The notes beneath the pieces are model-generated. The model was not told where the DNA came from. It did not search any database and saw only the letters and a list, made by a program, of their open reading frames with translations. Both the position numbers and the translations under genes were made by a program. From contig CALCHC010000113.1 of the NCBI GenBank assembly GCA_937901335.1, positions 1-61,991 on the forward strand: DNA of 61,991 nt, in the 5' to 3' direction. Origin of the DNA: an uncultured Phascolarctobacterium sp. (GTDB taxonomy: Bacteria > Bacillota > Negativicutes > Acidaminococcales > Acidaminococcaceae). Below are positions 1 to 9,227 of this stretch, piece by piece (the stretch's first letter is position 1; each line of letters opens with the position of its first letter).

Positions 1-407
1 ACGGTTTCCATATATTCGGTGGATTTATGATAATCAATTTGCTCTGCTTCTAATTTTTTGCCTTCCTTAGTTACAGTAGCAGTACCAGTAGCGGTAACAT
101 AATCTTCACTATGCATAGTAAAGGTTTCACAATTAATTTGAGTATCACCTTTTGTAACTACAACTTTGCCAACCAATACACCGGTTTTAGCCTTACTATC
201 AAAGTTAGCATAATTTGCAGTCGCTTTGCCATCGTCTTGCACAATAATCACATTACCTTTGCCTAAGCCTTTACCGGATTGCAAATCGTATTCCAATTCG
301 TCAGCTTTAACATTAAATTTGCCAGGTGCGGCAAAAGCAGTAGATGCCATACCACAGCAAATTGCAGCAGTAGCCAACATTAACAAAACTTTCTTTTTAT
401 TTATCAT
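1..407 (-). CDS. lptA: LptA/OstA-family LPS transport protein (C-terminus beyond window)
   Basis: Only the first 135 codons lie in the window. The ATG at 407-405 overlaps the lptC stop in an ATGA junction. The protein opens with a lysine-rich start and a hydrophobic signal peptide ending near Ala26, followed by repeated short beta-strand segments typical of the OstA/LptA fold (alternating hydrophobic and charged residues with 'ATGTATV' and 'GKGLGKGNV' turns). LptA family proteins bridge the periplasm and carry lipopolysaccharide from the LptBFGC inner-membrane complex to LptD. Position directly after lptC supports this. It could be a longer OstA-type protein, because the C-terminus is not visible. 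Confidence 0.85.
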   Translation of the reverse strand, partial: MINKKKVLLMLATAAICCGMASTAFAAPGKFNVKADELEYDLQSGKGLGKGNVIIVQDDGKATANYANFDSKAKTGVLVGKVVVTKGDTQINCETFTMHSEDYVTATGTATVTKEGKKLEAEQIDYHKSTEYMET

Positions 408-967
408 TGATTGTCGCCACCTTTCTCAACCATGGCATTGCCTTTAAGTTTTAAGTTCTTAAACTCGCTTGTTGTACTTGCCTTATCAGCACTAGCAAAC
501 CATTCGTCTTTATAGAGTTTTACATTGCCAGTGGCAATGATTTGTTCACCTTTTTCAACCCATTCTACTTTGTCAGCCAATAATTTGCCACCTTCGTTGG
601 AAATGATAGCTTTAACATTACCTTCTAAAGCAAAATTATTGGTTCCCATTTTCATAGAACCTTTTTCAGCATTAATATCAATAAAGTTTCCGTCACTACG
701 GTAAATTTTACCTTTAATACCTTTTAAGATGGCTTGTTTAGTTATTTTATCGTTGATAATTTCACCAACGGTAAACTCCCACACTTTCTTGCCATCTTTT
801 TCGCGTTGAATAACGCTATCTTTCAAAGATGCATTAAACTTAGCTTTTACACCATCACCAAGCTCTACATTTTTAGGCGCAGTCCCACCAAAAATCAGCC
901 AACAAATGATAGCAGCTGCAAAAGCCATACCGCCAAGAATGGTAAGAATTACTTTCTTATTGTTCAT
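404..967 (-). CDS. lptC: LptC, LPS export system membrane-anchored periplasmic protein
   Basis: This 187-aa protein has one N-terminal membrane segment (about residues 6-26) followed by a periplasmic beta-rich domain, the layout and usual length of LptC. LptC receives LPS from LptBFG and passes it to LptA. A strong AGGAGG sits 6 bases before the ATG. The gene overlaps the upstream acyltransferase by 11 bases and the downstream lptA by 4, so all three are probably translationally coupled. Identification rests on topology, the OstA-like domain and position, since LptC is poorly conserved in sequence. Confidence 0.82.
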   Translation of the reverse strand: MNNKKVILTILGGMAFAAAIICWLIFGGTAPKNVELGDGVKAKFNASLKDSVIQREKDGKKVWEFTVGEIINDKITKQAILKGIKGKIYRSDGNFIDINAEKGSMKMGTNNFALEGNVKAIISNEGGKLLADKVEWVEKGEQIIATGNVKLYKDEWFASADKASTTSEFKNLKLKGNAMVEKGGDNQ

Positions 968-1853
968 CCTTTTCCTCCTGTGGCGGAGTATACGGAGTAT
1001 TCCAACGATGTTGGAACCACAACCAATTATCCGGATACTCTTTAATAATTTCTTCGACTTGTTGAGTCATTTTTAAAGTAACATTATAATCATCGGTTTC
1101 TTGATTACCGGTAAATTCATATCTAATAGGATCTTTAACTATAGCCAAGTGACCATAGCCATCGGGTTTACGCACGATAAAAATAGGAATAATCGGTGCT
1201 TTAAATTTACGTGAGAAGTAAGCAGGGCCATTAGGAGTAGAAGCCATCTTGCCCAAGAAAGGAACAAAGATACCATCATAACCACCATCTTGATCGGCAA
1301 TCAAGCCAAGCATACGACCTTTTTTCATAGCTCTTGCGCAACCTAAAATTTCATTGGTGCCACGAGAGAAAATCTCTTGACCAACACCTTCACGCAATTC
1401 ATTCATAAAATCACTGTAAACTCTGTTAGGTTGAGGCTTTTGTACAGCACTAATGGGAAAACCATTCAATGCTAACGCTGCACCTAACCATTCCCAGTTA
1501 TCGAGGTGGCAGGCAAGCATTACTACACCTTTTTTCTCATCAAGAGTTTCCCACAGCACTTCTTCTCTGTCAAAAGTAACTAAACCACGAATATTATCTT
1601 TGTTCAGGGCAGGCATATACATAATTTCCATAAAGGTGATGCCTAAATTGATAAACAAGCGCTTAATGGTAGCACGAGCTTTTTCGTCATCGTAGCCTAA
1701 ACGTTCTTTAATTGTTTCTTCTGCACGAATTCTCTGTTTCTTAGCAATTTTATGATACAAATGACCAACGCCCTTGCCAATAATTACCACTAATTTGTAG
1801 GGTAACCAAGAAACCACCTTGCTAATGGTATGCAATAAATAGTATAACCACAT
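957..1853 (-). CDS. LpxL/HtrB-family lipid A secondary acyltransferase (first of two)
   Basis: This 298-aa protein has an N-terminal hydrophobic anchor and the family's HX4E catalytic motif (His116 to Glu121, in 'HLDNWE'). Family members transfer an acyl chain from acyl-ACP to Kdo-lipid A at the inner membrane. The gene follows kdsC with a one-base TAATG overlap and precedes lptC, at the end of the Kdo operon. A second paralogue of the same length lies at 13580-14476. Which one acts as LpxL and which as LpxM cannot be told from sequence. Confidence 0.85.
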   Translation of the reverse strand: MWLYYLLHTISKVVSWLPYKLVVIIGKGVGHLYHKIAKKQRIRAEETIKERLGYDDEKARATIKRLFINLGITFMEIMYMPALNKDNIRGLVTFDREEVLWETLDEKKGVVMLACHLDNWEWLGAALALNGFPISAVQKPQPNRVYSDFMNELREGVGQEIFSRGTNEILGCARAMKKGRMLGLIADQDGGYDGIFVPFLGKMASTPNGPAYFSRKFKAPIIPIFIVRKPDGYGHLAIVKDPIRYEFTGNQETDDYNVTLKMTQQVEEIIKEYPDNWLWFQHRWNTPYTPPQEEKDEQ

Positions 1854-2389
1854 TACTGTTTATCCCCCTGCCCAGATTCTAAATAGGAAGCCACTAATTT
1901 CTCCCATTTGTTTTGAGCTTTTAAAATCATTTCGATAGCAAAACGCACCGCACCGCGTCCACCATCTTTTTTTACTACGCAATCTGCATTGGAAAGCACT
2001 TCACTTACAGCATCTTGAGGAGCAAATGTGAAACCTGCTGCTTTAAAAGCAGGTAAATCATTTAAATCATCACCCATATAAGCAATTTGCTCTTGGGTAA
2101 AACCAAATTCTTCTGCTACTGTTACAAGCTCCGCATACTTATCCTTTACACCTTCACGAAGCATAGTAATACCTAACTCCGCTGCACGCTTATGAATAAT
2201 AGCGCTTTTACGACCAGTAATAATAACAACTTGTAAGCCACTACGCAGAGCACAGCTTATTCCTAAACCATCCTTTGCATTAAAGCCTTTAAAGAGTTCT
2301 CCATTATCTCCGATGTTAATGGTGCCATCTGTAAGAACACCATCAACATCAAGAGCTAATAATTTTATTTTAGTTAATTTCTCTTGCAC
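1853..2389 (-). CDS. kdsC: 3-deoxy-D-manno-octulosonate 8-phosphate phosphatase
   Basis: A HAD-superfamily phosphatase of 178 aa without a cap domain, as in KdsC. Visible motifs are DVDGVLTDG (14-22, nucleophile Asp14 and acid Asp16), TGRKS (58-62) and GDDLND (106-111). It dephosphorylates Kdo-8-phosphate to Kdo. Translation starts at a GTG that shares one base with the TAG stop of kdsD, preceded by AAGGTG. Together with kdsB, kdsA and kdsD it completes the four-step CMP-Kdo pathway inside one operon. Confidence 0.95.
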   Translation of the reverse strand: MQEKLTKIKLLALDVDGVLTDGTINIGDNGELFKGFNAKDGLGISCALRSGLQVVIITGRKSAIIHKRAAELGITMLREGVKDKYAELVTVAEEFGFTQEQIAYMGDDLNDLPAFKAAGFTFAPQDAVSEVLSNADCVVKKDGGRGAVRFAIEMILKAQNKWEKLVASYLESGQGDKQ

Positions 2390-3363
2390 TATACCACACC
2401 TTGTCTTACCAAGTCAGTCATATGCAACAAACCAATTACTACTTTATTTTCATCCAATACAGGAAGTACGGTAATCGGTTTCGGTTGATTGCTTTCCATC
2501 AAGTGCAATGCTTGTGCCGCCAATTTATCAGCAGTAATATATTTGGGAGCTTTGGTCATCAAGTCAGCAACGGAACGTTGCAAGAAGTCTACACCTTTAC
2601 TCAAGCCACGACGGATGTCACCATCAGTCAATACGCCAAGCATTTTGCCTTCTTCATCAACAACGGAAACCGCTCCCAAGCCTTTGTCAGTAATAACAAA
2701 GAGAGCTTCTTGAACAGTTGTATCAACAGAAACCAAGGGATTTTCATCACCTTTGTGCATAATATTACCAACAGTAAGCAGCAATTTGCGACCAAGGGAA
2801 CCACCTGGATGGAAAACAGCAAATTGGCTTGCAGTAAAGTTGCGTTTTTGGAGCAAAGCCAACGCAATAGCATCACCATAAGCTAAGGCAGCAGTAGTAC
2901 TGCTGGTAGGAGCCAAACCTAAAGGACAAGCTTCCTTTTCTACACCAACATCAAGAACTACATCAGCATTTTTTGCCAAAGTAGAATTAGCATTGCCAAC
3001 CATAGCAATAATTTTTGCGCCAATACGACGCAAAGACGGCAAAATATTCAAAATCTCACCAGTCTCACCACTATTGGACAAAGCGATTACTACATCATCG
3101 GCAGTAACCATACCTAAATCACCATGTATGCCTTCAGCCGGATGCAGATAGAAGGACGGAGTACCAGTACTTGCAAAAGTAGCCGCCATCTTTCTACCGA
3201 TGATACCAGATTTACCCATACCGGTAATTACAGTACGGCCAGAACATTCTAAAATCAAAGAGATTGCCGCCGCAAAATTAGCGTCAACACGAGGAACTAA
3301 TTCTAAAATTGCTTCCGCTTCCATGCGCAAAACATCTTGCGCGTGTTTAAGCATTGCTTCCAT
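2389..3363 (-). CDS. kdsD: D-arabinose 5-phosphate isomerase (SIS plus two CBS domains)
   Basis: Converts ribulose 5-phosphate to arabinose 5-phosphate, the first committed step to Kdo. The protein of about 324 aa has an N-terminal SIS sugar-isomerase domain (GMGKSG near residue 50, SNSGET near 97) and two C-terminal CBS domains from about residue 205, the standard KdsD layout. An in-frame GTG exists at 3375, but AAGGTGG lies 8 bases before the ATG at 3363, so the ATG is preferred. It sits between kdsA and kdsC. Confidence 0.94.
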   Translation of the reverse strand: MEAMLKHAQDVLRMEAEAILELVPRVDANFAAAISLILECSGRTVITGMGKSGIIGRKMAATFASTGTPSFYLHPAEGIHGDLGMVTADDVVIALSNSGETGEILNILPSLRRIGAKIIAMVGNANSTLAKNADVVLDVGVEKEACPLGLAPTSSTTAALAYGDAIALALLQKRNFTASQFAVFHPGGSLGRKLLLTVGNIMHKGDENPLVSVDTTVQEALFVITDKGLGAVSVVDEEGKMLGVLTDGDIRRGLSKGVDFLQRSVADLMTKAPKYITADKLAAQALHLMESNQPKPITVLPVLDENKVVIGLLHMTDLVRQGVV

Positions 3364-3383
3364 TTCAGCAGCCACCTTTCTTC

Positions 3384-4202
3384 TTAACCACGAACAATTT
3401 TGTCGATAGTAATTACATCTTGTAATAATTTTTTCAAATTATCCAATTGCACCATATTGGGACCATCGGACAATGCTTCTGCAGGATTATCGTGTACTTC
3501 GAGGAATAAAGCATCGATACCGATAGCAGCAGCAGCACGAGCCATATGAGGAACATATTGGCTTTGACCACCACTAGAAGTGCCTTGACCACCAGGAATT
3601 TGCACGCTATGAGTAGCATCCATAACTACAGGATAACCAAGTTCACGCATTACTGCCAAGCCACGCATATCAGTTACAAGAGTATTATAACCAAAGCTAG
3701 AACCACGTTCAGTAAGCATCAAGTTTTGGTTACCTGCTTCTTCAACTTTGGTAATAACATTTTTCATATCCCAAGGAGCAAGAAATTGCGCCTTTTTAAC
3801 ATTTACAGTTCTACCGGTTTTCGCTGCCGCATAAACCAAGTCAGTTTGACGGCACAAAAATGCAGGAATTTGCAGAATATCAACAACTTCTGCTGCCTTA
3901 TCAGCATGCCAAGGTTCATGGATATCAGTAACAACAGGAACACCCAAATCTTTTTTAATTTGAGCCAAAATTTTCAAACCTTCATCAATGCCAGGACCTC
4001 TAAAAGAGTTAATAGAGGAACGATTAGCTTTATCAAAGGATGCTTTGAACACATAAGGAATGCCCAATTCATCACAAATAGCTTTTGCTTTTTTACCAAT
4101 CATTAAGCTGCGTTCATATCCTTCCAATACGCAAGGACCAGCCATAAGCATTAAAGGATTACCTTGACCTACAAGATAGTCTCCAACTTTTACGATATGC
4201 AT
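3384..4202 (-). CDS. kdsA: 3-deoxy-8-phosphooctulonate synthase
   Basis: KdsA condenses arabinose 5-phosphate and phosphoenolpyruvate to Kdo-8-phosphate. The 272-aa length and the TIM-barrel motifs (AGPCVLE near residue 21, KASFDKANR near 53, LTERGSSFGYN near 164) match the family closely. A strong AAGGAGG precedes the ATG. It follows kdsB after 19 bases and precedes kdsD. The mature pathway product feeds WaaA, encoded upstream in the same operon. Confidence 0.97.
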   Translation of the reverse strand: MHIVKVGDYLVGQGNPLMLMAGPCVLEGYERSLMIGKKAKAICDELGIPYVFKASFDKANRSSINSFRGPGIDEGLKILAQIKKDLGVPVVTDIHEPWHADKAAEVVDILQIPAFLCRQTDLVYAAAKTGRTVNVKKAQFLAPWDMKNVITKVEEAGNQNLMLTERGSSFGYNTLVTDMRGLAVMRELGYPVVMDATHSVQIPGGQGTSSGGQSQYVPHMARAAAAIGIDALFLEVHDNPAEALSDGPNMVQLDNLKKLLQDVITIDKIVRG

Positions 4203-4221
4203 TCTATAACCTCCTTAAATT

Positions 4222-4956
4222 CTATTTCTTCATTTTTTCAAACAGTGCATTTACTGCTGCCAAATCTTCAGGAGTATCTACACCAATACCTTGGAAATCA
4301 CTTTCCAAAACTTTAATTTTATAACCATTTTCTAATGCACGCAATTGTTCCAAGCTTTCTGCTTTTTCCAACGGAGTAGGAGCAAGTGCTGCATACTTCA
4401 ACAAGAAATTACGGCGATAAGCATAAATGCCAACATGCTTAAACACTTTAAAGCCTTCCGGTTTATTACGCGGATACGGCATCAAGCTACGAGAGAAGTA
4501 CAGTGCATAACCTTGTTGGTCAGTGACAACTTTTACCGCCGCAGGATTTTCATAGTCATCCTCATCCATAACCACTTTCATAGTAGCCATATTTAAATCC
4601 GCATCACCATTAAAGGCTTCTGCCAATCTATCAATGACTTCAGGCGGAATCATCGGTTCATCACCTTGAACATTTACAATCACATCAACATCGGGATACA
4701 TTAATGCAACTTCAGCTAAACGATCAGTTCCACTAGGATGGTCAGGAGATGTCATAACAGCTTTACCACCAAAATCAAGCACAGCTTTTTCTACAAGTTC
4801 GTTGTCAGTAGCAACAACTACTTCATTAGGCAATTGAGCTTGGCAAGCACGTTCATATACATGTTGAATCATAGGTTTGCCTGCAATCATAGACAAAGGT
4901 TTGCCAGGCAAACGGGTGGATGCATAACGGGCAGGAATAACACAAAGAACTTTCAT
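4222..4956 (-). CDS. kdsB: CMP-Kdo synthetase (3-deoxy-manno-octulosonate cytidylyltransferase)
   Basis: Activates Kdo with CTP to CMP-Kdo, the donor used by WaaA. The 244-aa protein begins with IPARYASTRLPGKPL (7-21), the nucleotide-binding signature, and carries NVQGDEP near residue 96. Both length and motifs are canonical. Start and upstream stop overlap by one base with the waaA-lpxK fusion gene, which suggests coupled translation of enzyme and user of CMP-Kdo. Confidence 0.97.
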   Translation of the reverse strand: MKVLCVIPARYASTRLPGKPLSMIAGKPMIQHVYERACQAQLPNEVVVATDNELVEKAVLDFGGKAVMTSPDHPSGTDRLAEVALMYPDVDVIVNVQGDEPMIPPEVIDRLAEAFNGDADLNMATMKVVMDEDDYENPAAVKVVTDQQGYALYFSRSLMPYPRNKPEGFKVFKHVGIYAYRRNFLLKYAALAPTPLEKAESLEQLRALENGYKIKVLESDFQGIGVDTPEDLAAVNALFEKMKK

Positions 4957-7484
4957 TATTTATCTTGCTCCTTTTTAATTGCGTTTATCACGCATTCTTT
5001 AAATGCTTCAAATCCATCAGTGACTTGAATATCCATATTAAGAATATATAAAGGAATTTCACGAGCAGAATAAATAAATTCTGTCGGAATTTTTACAGCG
5101 TCTTTAGAAGTGGTAATCATTGCTACAGCATTTTGACTACTTGCACGTTCACTGATGTACTGCATTTCTAACATACCATAATCATGATGGTCAGGGTAAC
5201 GAACTGCTTCTTTAATATTCAAACCAATGCTGGATAAAGTTTGTTCAAAGGAAGACGGGTTACCAATTGCAGAGAATACCATAACATCTTTACCTTCAAG
5301 TTCAGACAAATCCATATGATTTTGAGTAATACCTTTATACCAGTCCGCAATCTCTACAAAATTTTTCGGATGATGGACACTCTCTACCACAGGTGCTTTA
5401 GCATTATATCTTTCAATAGTCTTACGTAATTGCATACGACTTAAAACACTACTTTGGTCAGTCTTGGTAAGCAAGAACAAGTCGCCGCGATCCAAGTTTT
5501 CCAAAGGTTCACGCAACATACCACGAGGTAATACGCAACCATTTCCAAACATATTCAAGGTGTCCACCAAAACTACGTCCAAGTCACGTTCCAAATGCCA
5601 GTGTTGGTAACCATCGTCCATAATGATTACTTCTGCATTCAGTTTTTCAACAGCATATTTACCTGTAATAGCACGATTTTTACCAATTACAACAGGAATT
5701 CCGGGCAAAGTTTTTGCCATCAAATACGCTTCGTCGCCTGCTTCATAAGCAGTCATAAAAATCTTATTTCCGTCAGAAACCACGCCAATCTCTTTATCCC
5801 AATGGGAGCGATAACCACGGTTTAAGATTACTACTCTATATCCCATACGTTTAATAAGATCAGCCATTTTTTGAGCAGTAGGAGTTTTACCAGTACCACC
5901 AACGGTAATGTTACCAATGGAAATTACACAACAATCCAACTTCTCTTTTTTCTTAAGACCTATGTTATACAGAGCAAGTTTCAAACGAACGCCATATTCA
6001 TATAAATAAGAACAACCACGTAGGAAACCTAAAATTAACCAACCATAGAAAGGTGTTTCCGGGCCATAAGCAATTTGATAAATATATTGAATGATTGCAT
6101 CACTATGACGCAGACCACCGCCACCTTCATCATTAATACCACGAGTATTAATAGGATAGCTTGCATATTCGCGAGAAGGAACAGAAGTTAAATCCAATAA
6201 TTCTTTCAAATAATGAATACTGCGAATATCAGCACCACGATTTTCCTTGATAACTTGCAAGGAAGCAGCACCCATTTTTTCTCTGCGTTCGTCGTTGCCA
6301 ATAATGTCAATCATTTCATTAGCAAGTTCTGCAACATTGTTAACCATTTTGCAGGCACCAACTTTGCTCAGCAAAGAATAGGAGTCTTTGAAGTTTTGCA
6401 TATTAGGACCAACGAGAATAGGCTTCGCATGAGCAGCAGGTTCTAAAACATTGTGACCGCCAGTTTTACACAAAGAACCACCAACGAAAACAACGTCACC
6501 AACTGCATATATACGACCTAATTCACCGATAGTGTCAAGTAAAACTACAGGATATTTTTTACGCAAGTTGGGATTTTCCAACATTTTAGAGCGGTAACCA
6601 GTTTCATAACCATAAGAAGAAGCCAGCTTAGAAATTTCATCAGCTCTATTAGTTTTGCGCGGAGCAATTACCAAACGAGCATCTGCATATTTTTCACGAA
6701 CTTTTTTAAATGCGTCGAACAAAGCTTTTTCTTCGCCAGGATGGGTGGAACCAGCCATAATAATTGGGTAACTATCATTTAATCCTAACTCTTCTTTATA
6801 ACGTGCATAATCTTCAGGAGTTACTTCAGCATAAGTTTGGTCAAATTTAGTGTTACCGGTTACGAAAATCTTATTCTTATCAGCACCTAAACTATAAATA
6901 TAATCAGCATCAATACTAGATTGCATACAGAATCTGCTAACAGTACTGAGCATATCATCCCAAATACCATACAAATAACGATAGGTTTTTACGGACTTTT
7001 CAGAAATACGACCATTAACCATCATTACAGGAATGTGACGCTCACGTATTGCACGCAAAAAGTTAGGCCACAGTTCTGTTTCAACAGGCATAAAGATGCC
7101 AGGATGAATGCGTTTAACCATAGATTCTGCTACAAAGGGCAAATCTAAAGGGAAGAAAATAATCGCATCCGCTTCGGGAATAATTTGCTTAGCCATATTA
7201 TAGCCACCTACAGTAAATGCAGATACTAAAATAGGACGATCAGGCATTTCTTGACGAATTTGTTTTACCAAAGGACTAGTCGCAACAATTTCACCAACAG
7301 AAGCACCATGAATCCAAATGCAATCCTTACGCATTACTTTTTCAATTTCTTTATTGTGTACTCTACCTAAGCTTTGACGAAAACGTCTACTAAATCCCTT
7401 TTCAGTAAAAAGACGATAAGTATAGTAAGGCAAAACAAAGAGTATGAATACTATGATGAGTAATAAGTTATAAATTAAGTACAT
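4956..7484 (-). CDS. Bifunctional Kdo transferase / lipid A 4'-kinase fusion (WaaA-LpxK)
   Basis: One 842-aa reading frame holds two enzymes that are normally separate. Residues 1 to about 430 are WaaA (KdtA): an N-terminal membrane anchor, HGASVGE (59-65, with the catalytic-type Glu65), ETELWPN (135-141) and the donor-site GGHNVLEPAAHAKP (342-355). A linker with a Gly-rich stretch (about 449-460) leads to LpxK from about residue 470, with its second amphipathic or hydrophobic stretch, the P-loop GGTGKT (529-534) and DDGYQH (623-628). LpxK phosphorylates the 4' position of tetraacyldisaccharide and WaaA then adds Kdo, so the fusion joins consecutive steps. Both catalytic signatures are intact. 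It lies between msbA and kdsB. Confidence 0.93.
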   Translation of the reverse strand: MYLIYNLLLIIVFILFVLPYYTYRLFTEKGFSRRFRQSLGRVHNKEIEKVMRKDCIWIHGASVGEIVATSPLVKQIRQEMPDRPILVSAFTVGGYNMAKQIIPEADAIIFFPLDLPFVAESMVKRIHPGIFMPVETELWPNFLRAIRERHIPVMMVNGRISEKSVKTYRYLYGIWDDMLSTVSRFCMQSSIDADYIYSLGADKNKIFVTGNTKFDQTYAEVTPEDYARYKEELGLNDSYPIIMAGSTHPGEEKALFDAFKKVREKYADARLVIAPRKTNRADEISKLASSYGYETGYRSKMLENPNLRKKYPVVLLDTIGELGRIYAVGDVVFVGGSLCKTGGHNVLEPAAHAKPILVGPNMQNFKDSYSLLSKVGACKMVNNVAELANEMIDIIGNDERREKMGAASLQVIKENRGADIRSIHYLKELLDLTSVPSREYASYPINTRGINDEGGGGLRHSDAIIQYIYQIAYGPETPFYGWLILGFLRGCSYLYEYGVRLKLALYNIGLKKKEKLDCCVISIGNITVGGTGKTPTAQKMADLIKRMGYRVVILNRGYRSHWDKEIGVVSDGNKIFMTAYEAGDEAYLMAKTLPGIPVVIGKNRAITGKYAVEKLNAEVIIMDDGYQHWHLERDLDVVLVDTLNMFGNGCVLPRGMLREPLENLDRGDLFLLTKTDQSSVLSRMQLRKTIERYNAKAPVVESVHHPKNFVEIADWYKGITQNHMDLSELEGKDVMVFSAIGNPSSFEQTLSSIGLNIKEAVRYPDHHDYGMLEMQYISERASSQNAVAMITTSKDAVKIPTEFIYSAREIPLYILNMDIQVTDGFEAFKECVINAIKKEQDK

Positions 7485-7493
7485 TTAGTTTCC

Positions 7494-9227
7494 TCACTTA
7501 GCTTCCTTGTTGCGGTACTGAATTTGGTAAAGATGAGCATACAAGCCATCTTTAGCCATCAATTCTTCATGATTACCTTCTTCGACAATCTTACCTTTTT
7601 CCATAACCAAAATCTTATCTGCATTCTTGATTGTAGACAGTCTGTGAGCAATTACAAAAGAAGTTCTGCCAACCATCAAACGGTCTAAAGCTTCTTGAAC
7701 TACGCGTTCACTTTCAGTATCAAGAGCAGAAGTTGCTTCATCAAGAATAAGAATTTGCGGATTCTTTAAAATTGCCCGGGCAATAGCAATACGTTGACGT
7801 TGTCCACCAGAAATATTTACACCTCGGTCTCCCAACTGAGTATCATAACCATTAGGCAATTCTGTAATAAAGTTATGAGCATTAGCAGCTTTAGACGCAG
7901 CCATAACTTCTTCTTCAGTAGCATCAAGACGACCATATAAAATATTGTCATATACACTACCGTTAAACAACATAGTTTCTTGCGGAACAATACCTACCTG
8001 TTCACGCAAAGATTCCATTGTTACTTCACGAATATCTAATCCATCAATTACTATGCTACCACCTGTTACATCATAAAAACGAGGCAATAAGCTAGCAACT
8101 GTTGACTTACCTGCACCAGAAGGACCAACTAGAGCTACAACTTGGCCAGGAGTAGCACTGAAAGAAACATTGTCCAAAATAGGCTCGTCAGTATTATATG
8201 CAAAGGAAACATTATTAAAAGAAACATTTCCTTTTACGCGGGGCAACAATTGTGCATTAGGTTTATTTTGAATTAATTCAGGCAAATCCAATACATCAAA
8301 TACACGATCAGCAGCAGCAAGTGCTCTTTGAATATTAGCAATAACCTTACTTAAGCGTTTAATCGGATTGGAGATGTTTACAGCATATGTTAAAAATGCA
8401 ACTAAAGCACCAGCAGTAATATCACCATCGATAACACTGTTACCACCAAACCATAAAATCATGGTTACGCCAATTGCCGCAACAAATTCAATGGTAGGTG
8501 TCAAGGTTGCGGAAAGCTTAACATATTTCATTTGAGCACGAAAATTATGCATATTCTGCGCTTCAAAACGATCTATTTCATATGCTTCCCTTACGAAAGA
8601 TTTAATAACACGTGCAGAAGACACTACTTCTTGCAAGATAGATGTTAAATCTGCAGTAGCACCTTGAATTCTACTACCAGAAGCACGAATCTTTTTACCA
8701 AAGAAATCAATGAACATGATTACTACAGGGAAAGTACAGAGAGAGAATAAAAATAACTTCCAATCTAAGTAAATCATAGCAACGATGGAAGCAACCAAAA
8801 TTACGCCTTCCGTAATCATTTCTACGATATTATCAACTAAACCAGTTTGCAGAGCATTAACGTCATTAGTAACATAACTCATTATAGTGCCAGTTTTATT
8901 CTTATCGTAAAAAGCCATGCTTAAACGTTGAATCTTTTTAAATACTTCCCTACGGATATCAATAACTACTCTTTGACCAACATAGCTAATCAAATAACTT
9001 TGTCCATAAAAGAAGAAACCACGGAATAAAAAGATAACAACAACACTCAAAGCAATGTATGTTAATTTTTCGGCATCTTTTTCTGATAAAACTTGGTCTA
9101 CCAAATCCTTAATGATCCACGGCAACACTACAGTACCAGCAGATGCTAAAGCAGTACAAATTGCAGCTACACACAATCTGAATTTATACGGCCTTAAATG
9201 CTCTAATAATCTTAAATATTGTTTCAT
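7494..9227 (-). CDS. msbA: MsbA-type lipid A flippase, ABC exporter
   Basis: This 577-aa half-transporter has an N-terminal six-helix transmembrane domain (about 1-310) and a C-terminal ATPase with Walker A GPSGAGKST (near 370), signature ISGGQ, Walker B ILILDEATSALD and the switch His in IAHRLST. It matches MsbA in length and position, between lpxB and the WaaA-LpxK gene. MsbA flips core-lipid A across the inner membrane. The start overlaps the lpxB stop by 4 bases. Other lipid exporters of this class look alike, and the LPS context decides the call. Confidence 0.92.
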   Translation of the reverse strand: MKQYLRLLEHLRPYKFRLCVAAICTALASAGTVVLPWIIKDLVDQVLSEKDAEKLTYIALSVVVIFLFRGFFFYGQSYLISYVGQRVVIDIRREVFKKIQRLSMAFYDKNKTGTIMSYVTNDVNALQTGLVDNIVEMITEGVILVASIVAMIYLDWKLFLFSLCTFPVVIMFIDFFGKKIRASGSRIQGATADLTSILQEVVSSARVIKSFVREAYEIDRFEAQNMHNFRAQMKYVKLSATLTPTIEFVAAIGVTMILWFGGNSVIDGDITAGALVAFLTYAVNISNPIKRLSKVIANIQRALAAADRVFDVLDLPELIQNKPNAQLLPRVKGNVSFNNVSFAYNTDEPILDNVSFSATPGQVVALVGPSGAGKSTVASLLPRFYDVTGGSIVIDGLDIREVTMESLREQVGIVPQETMLFNGSVYDNILYGRLDATEEEVMAASKAANAHNFITELPNGYDTQLGDRGVNISGGQRQRIAIARAILKNPQILILDEATSALDTESERVVQEALDRLMVGRTSFVIAHRLSTIKNADKILVMEKGKIVEEGNHEELMAKDGLYAHLYQIQYRNKEAK

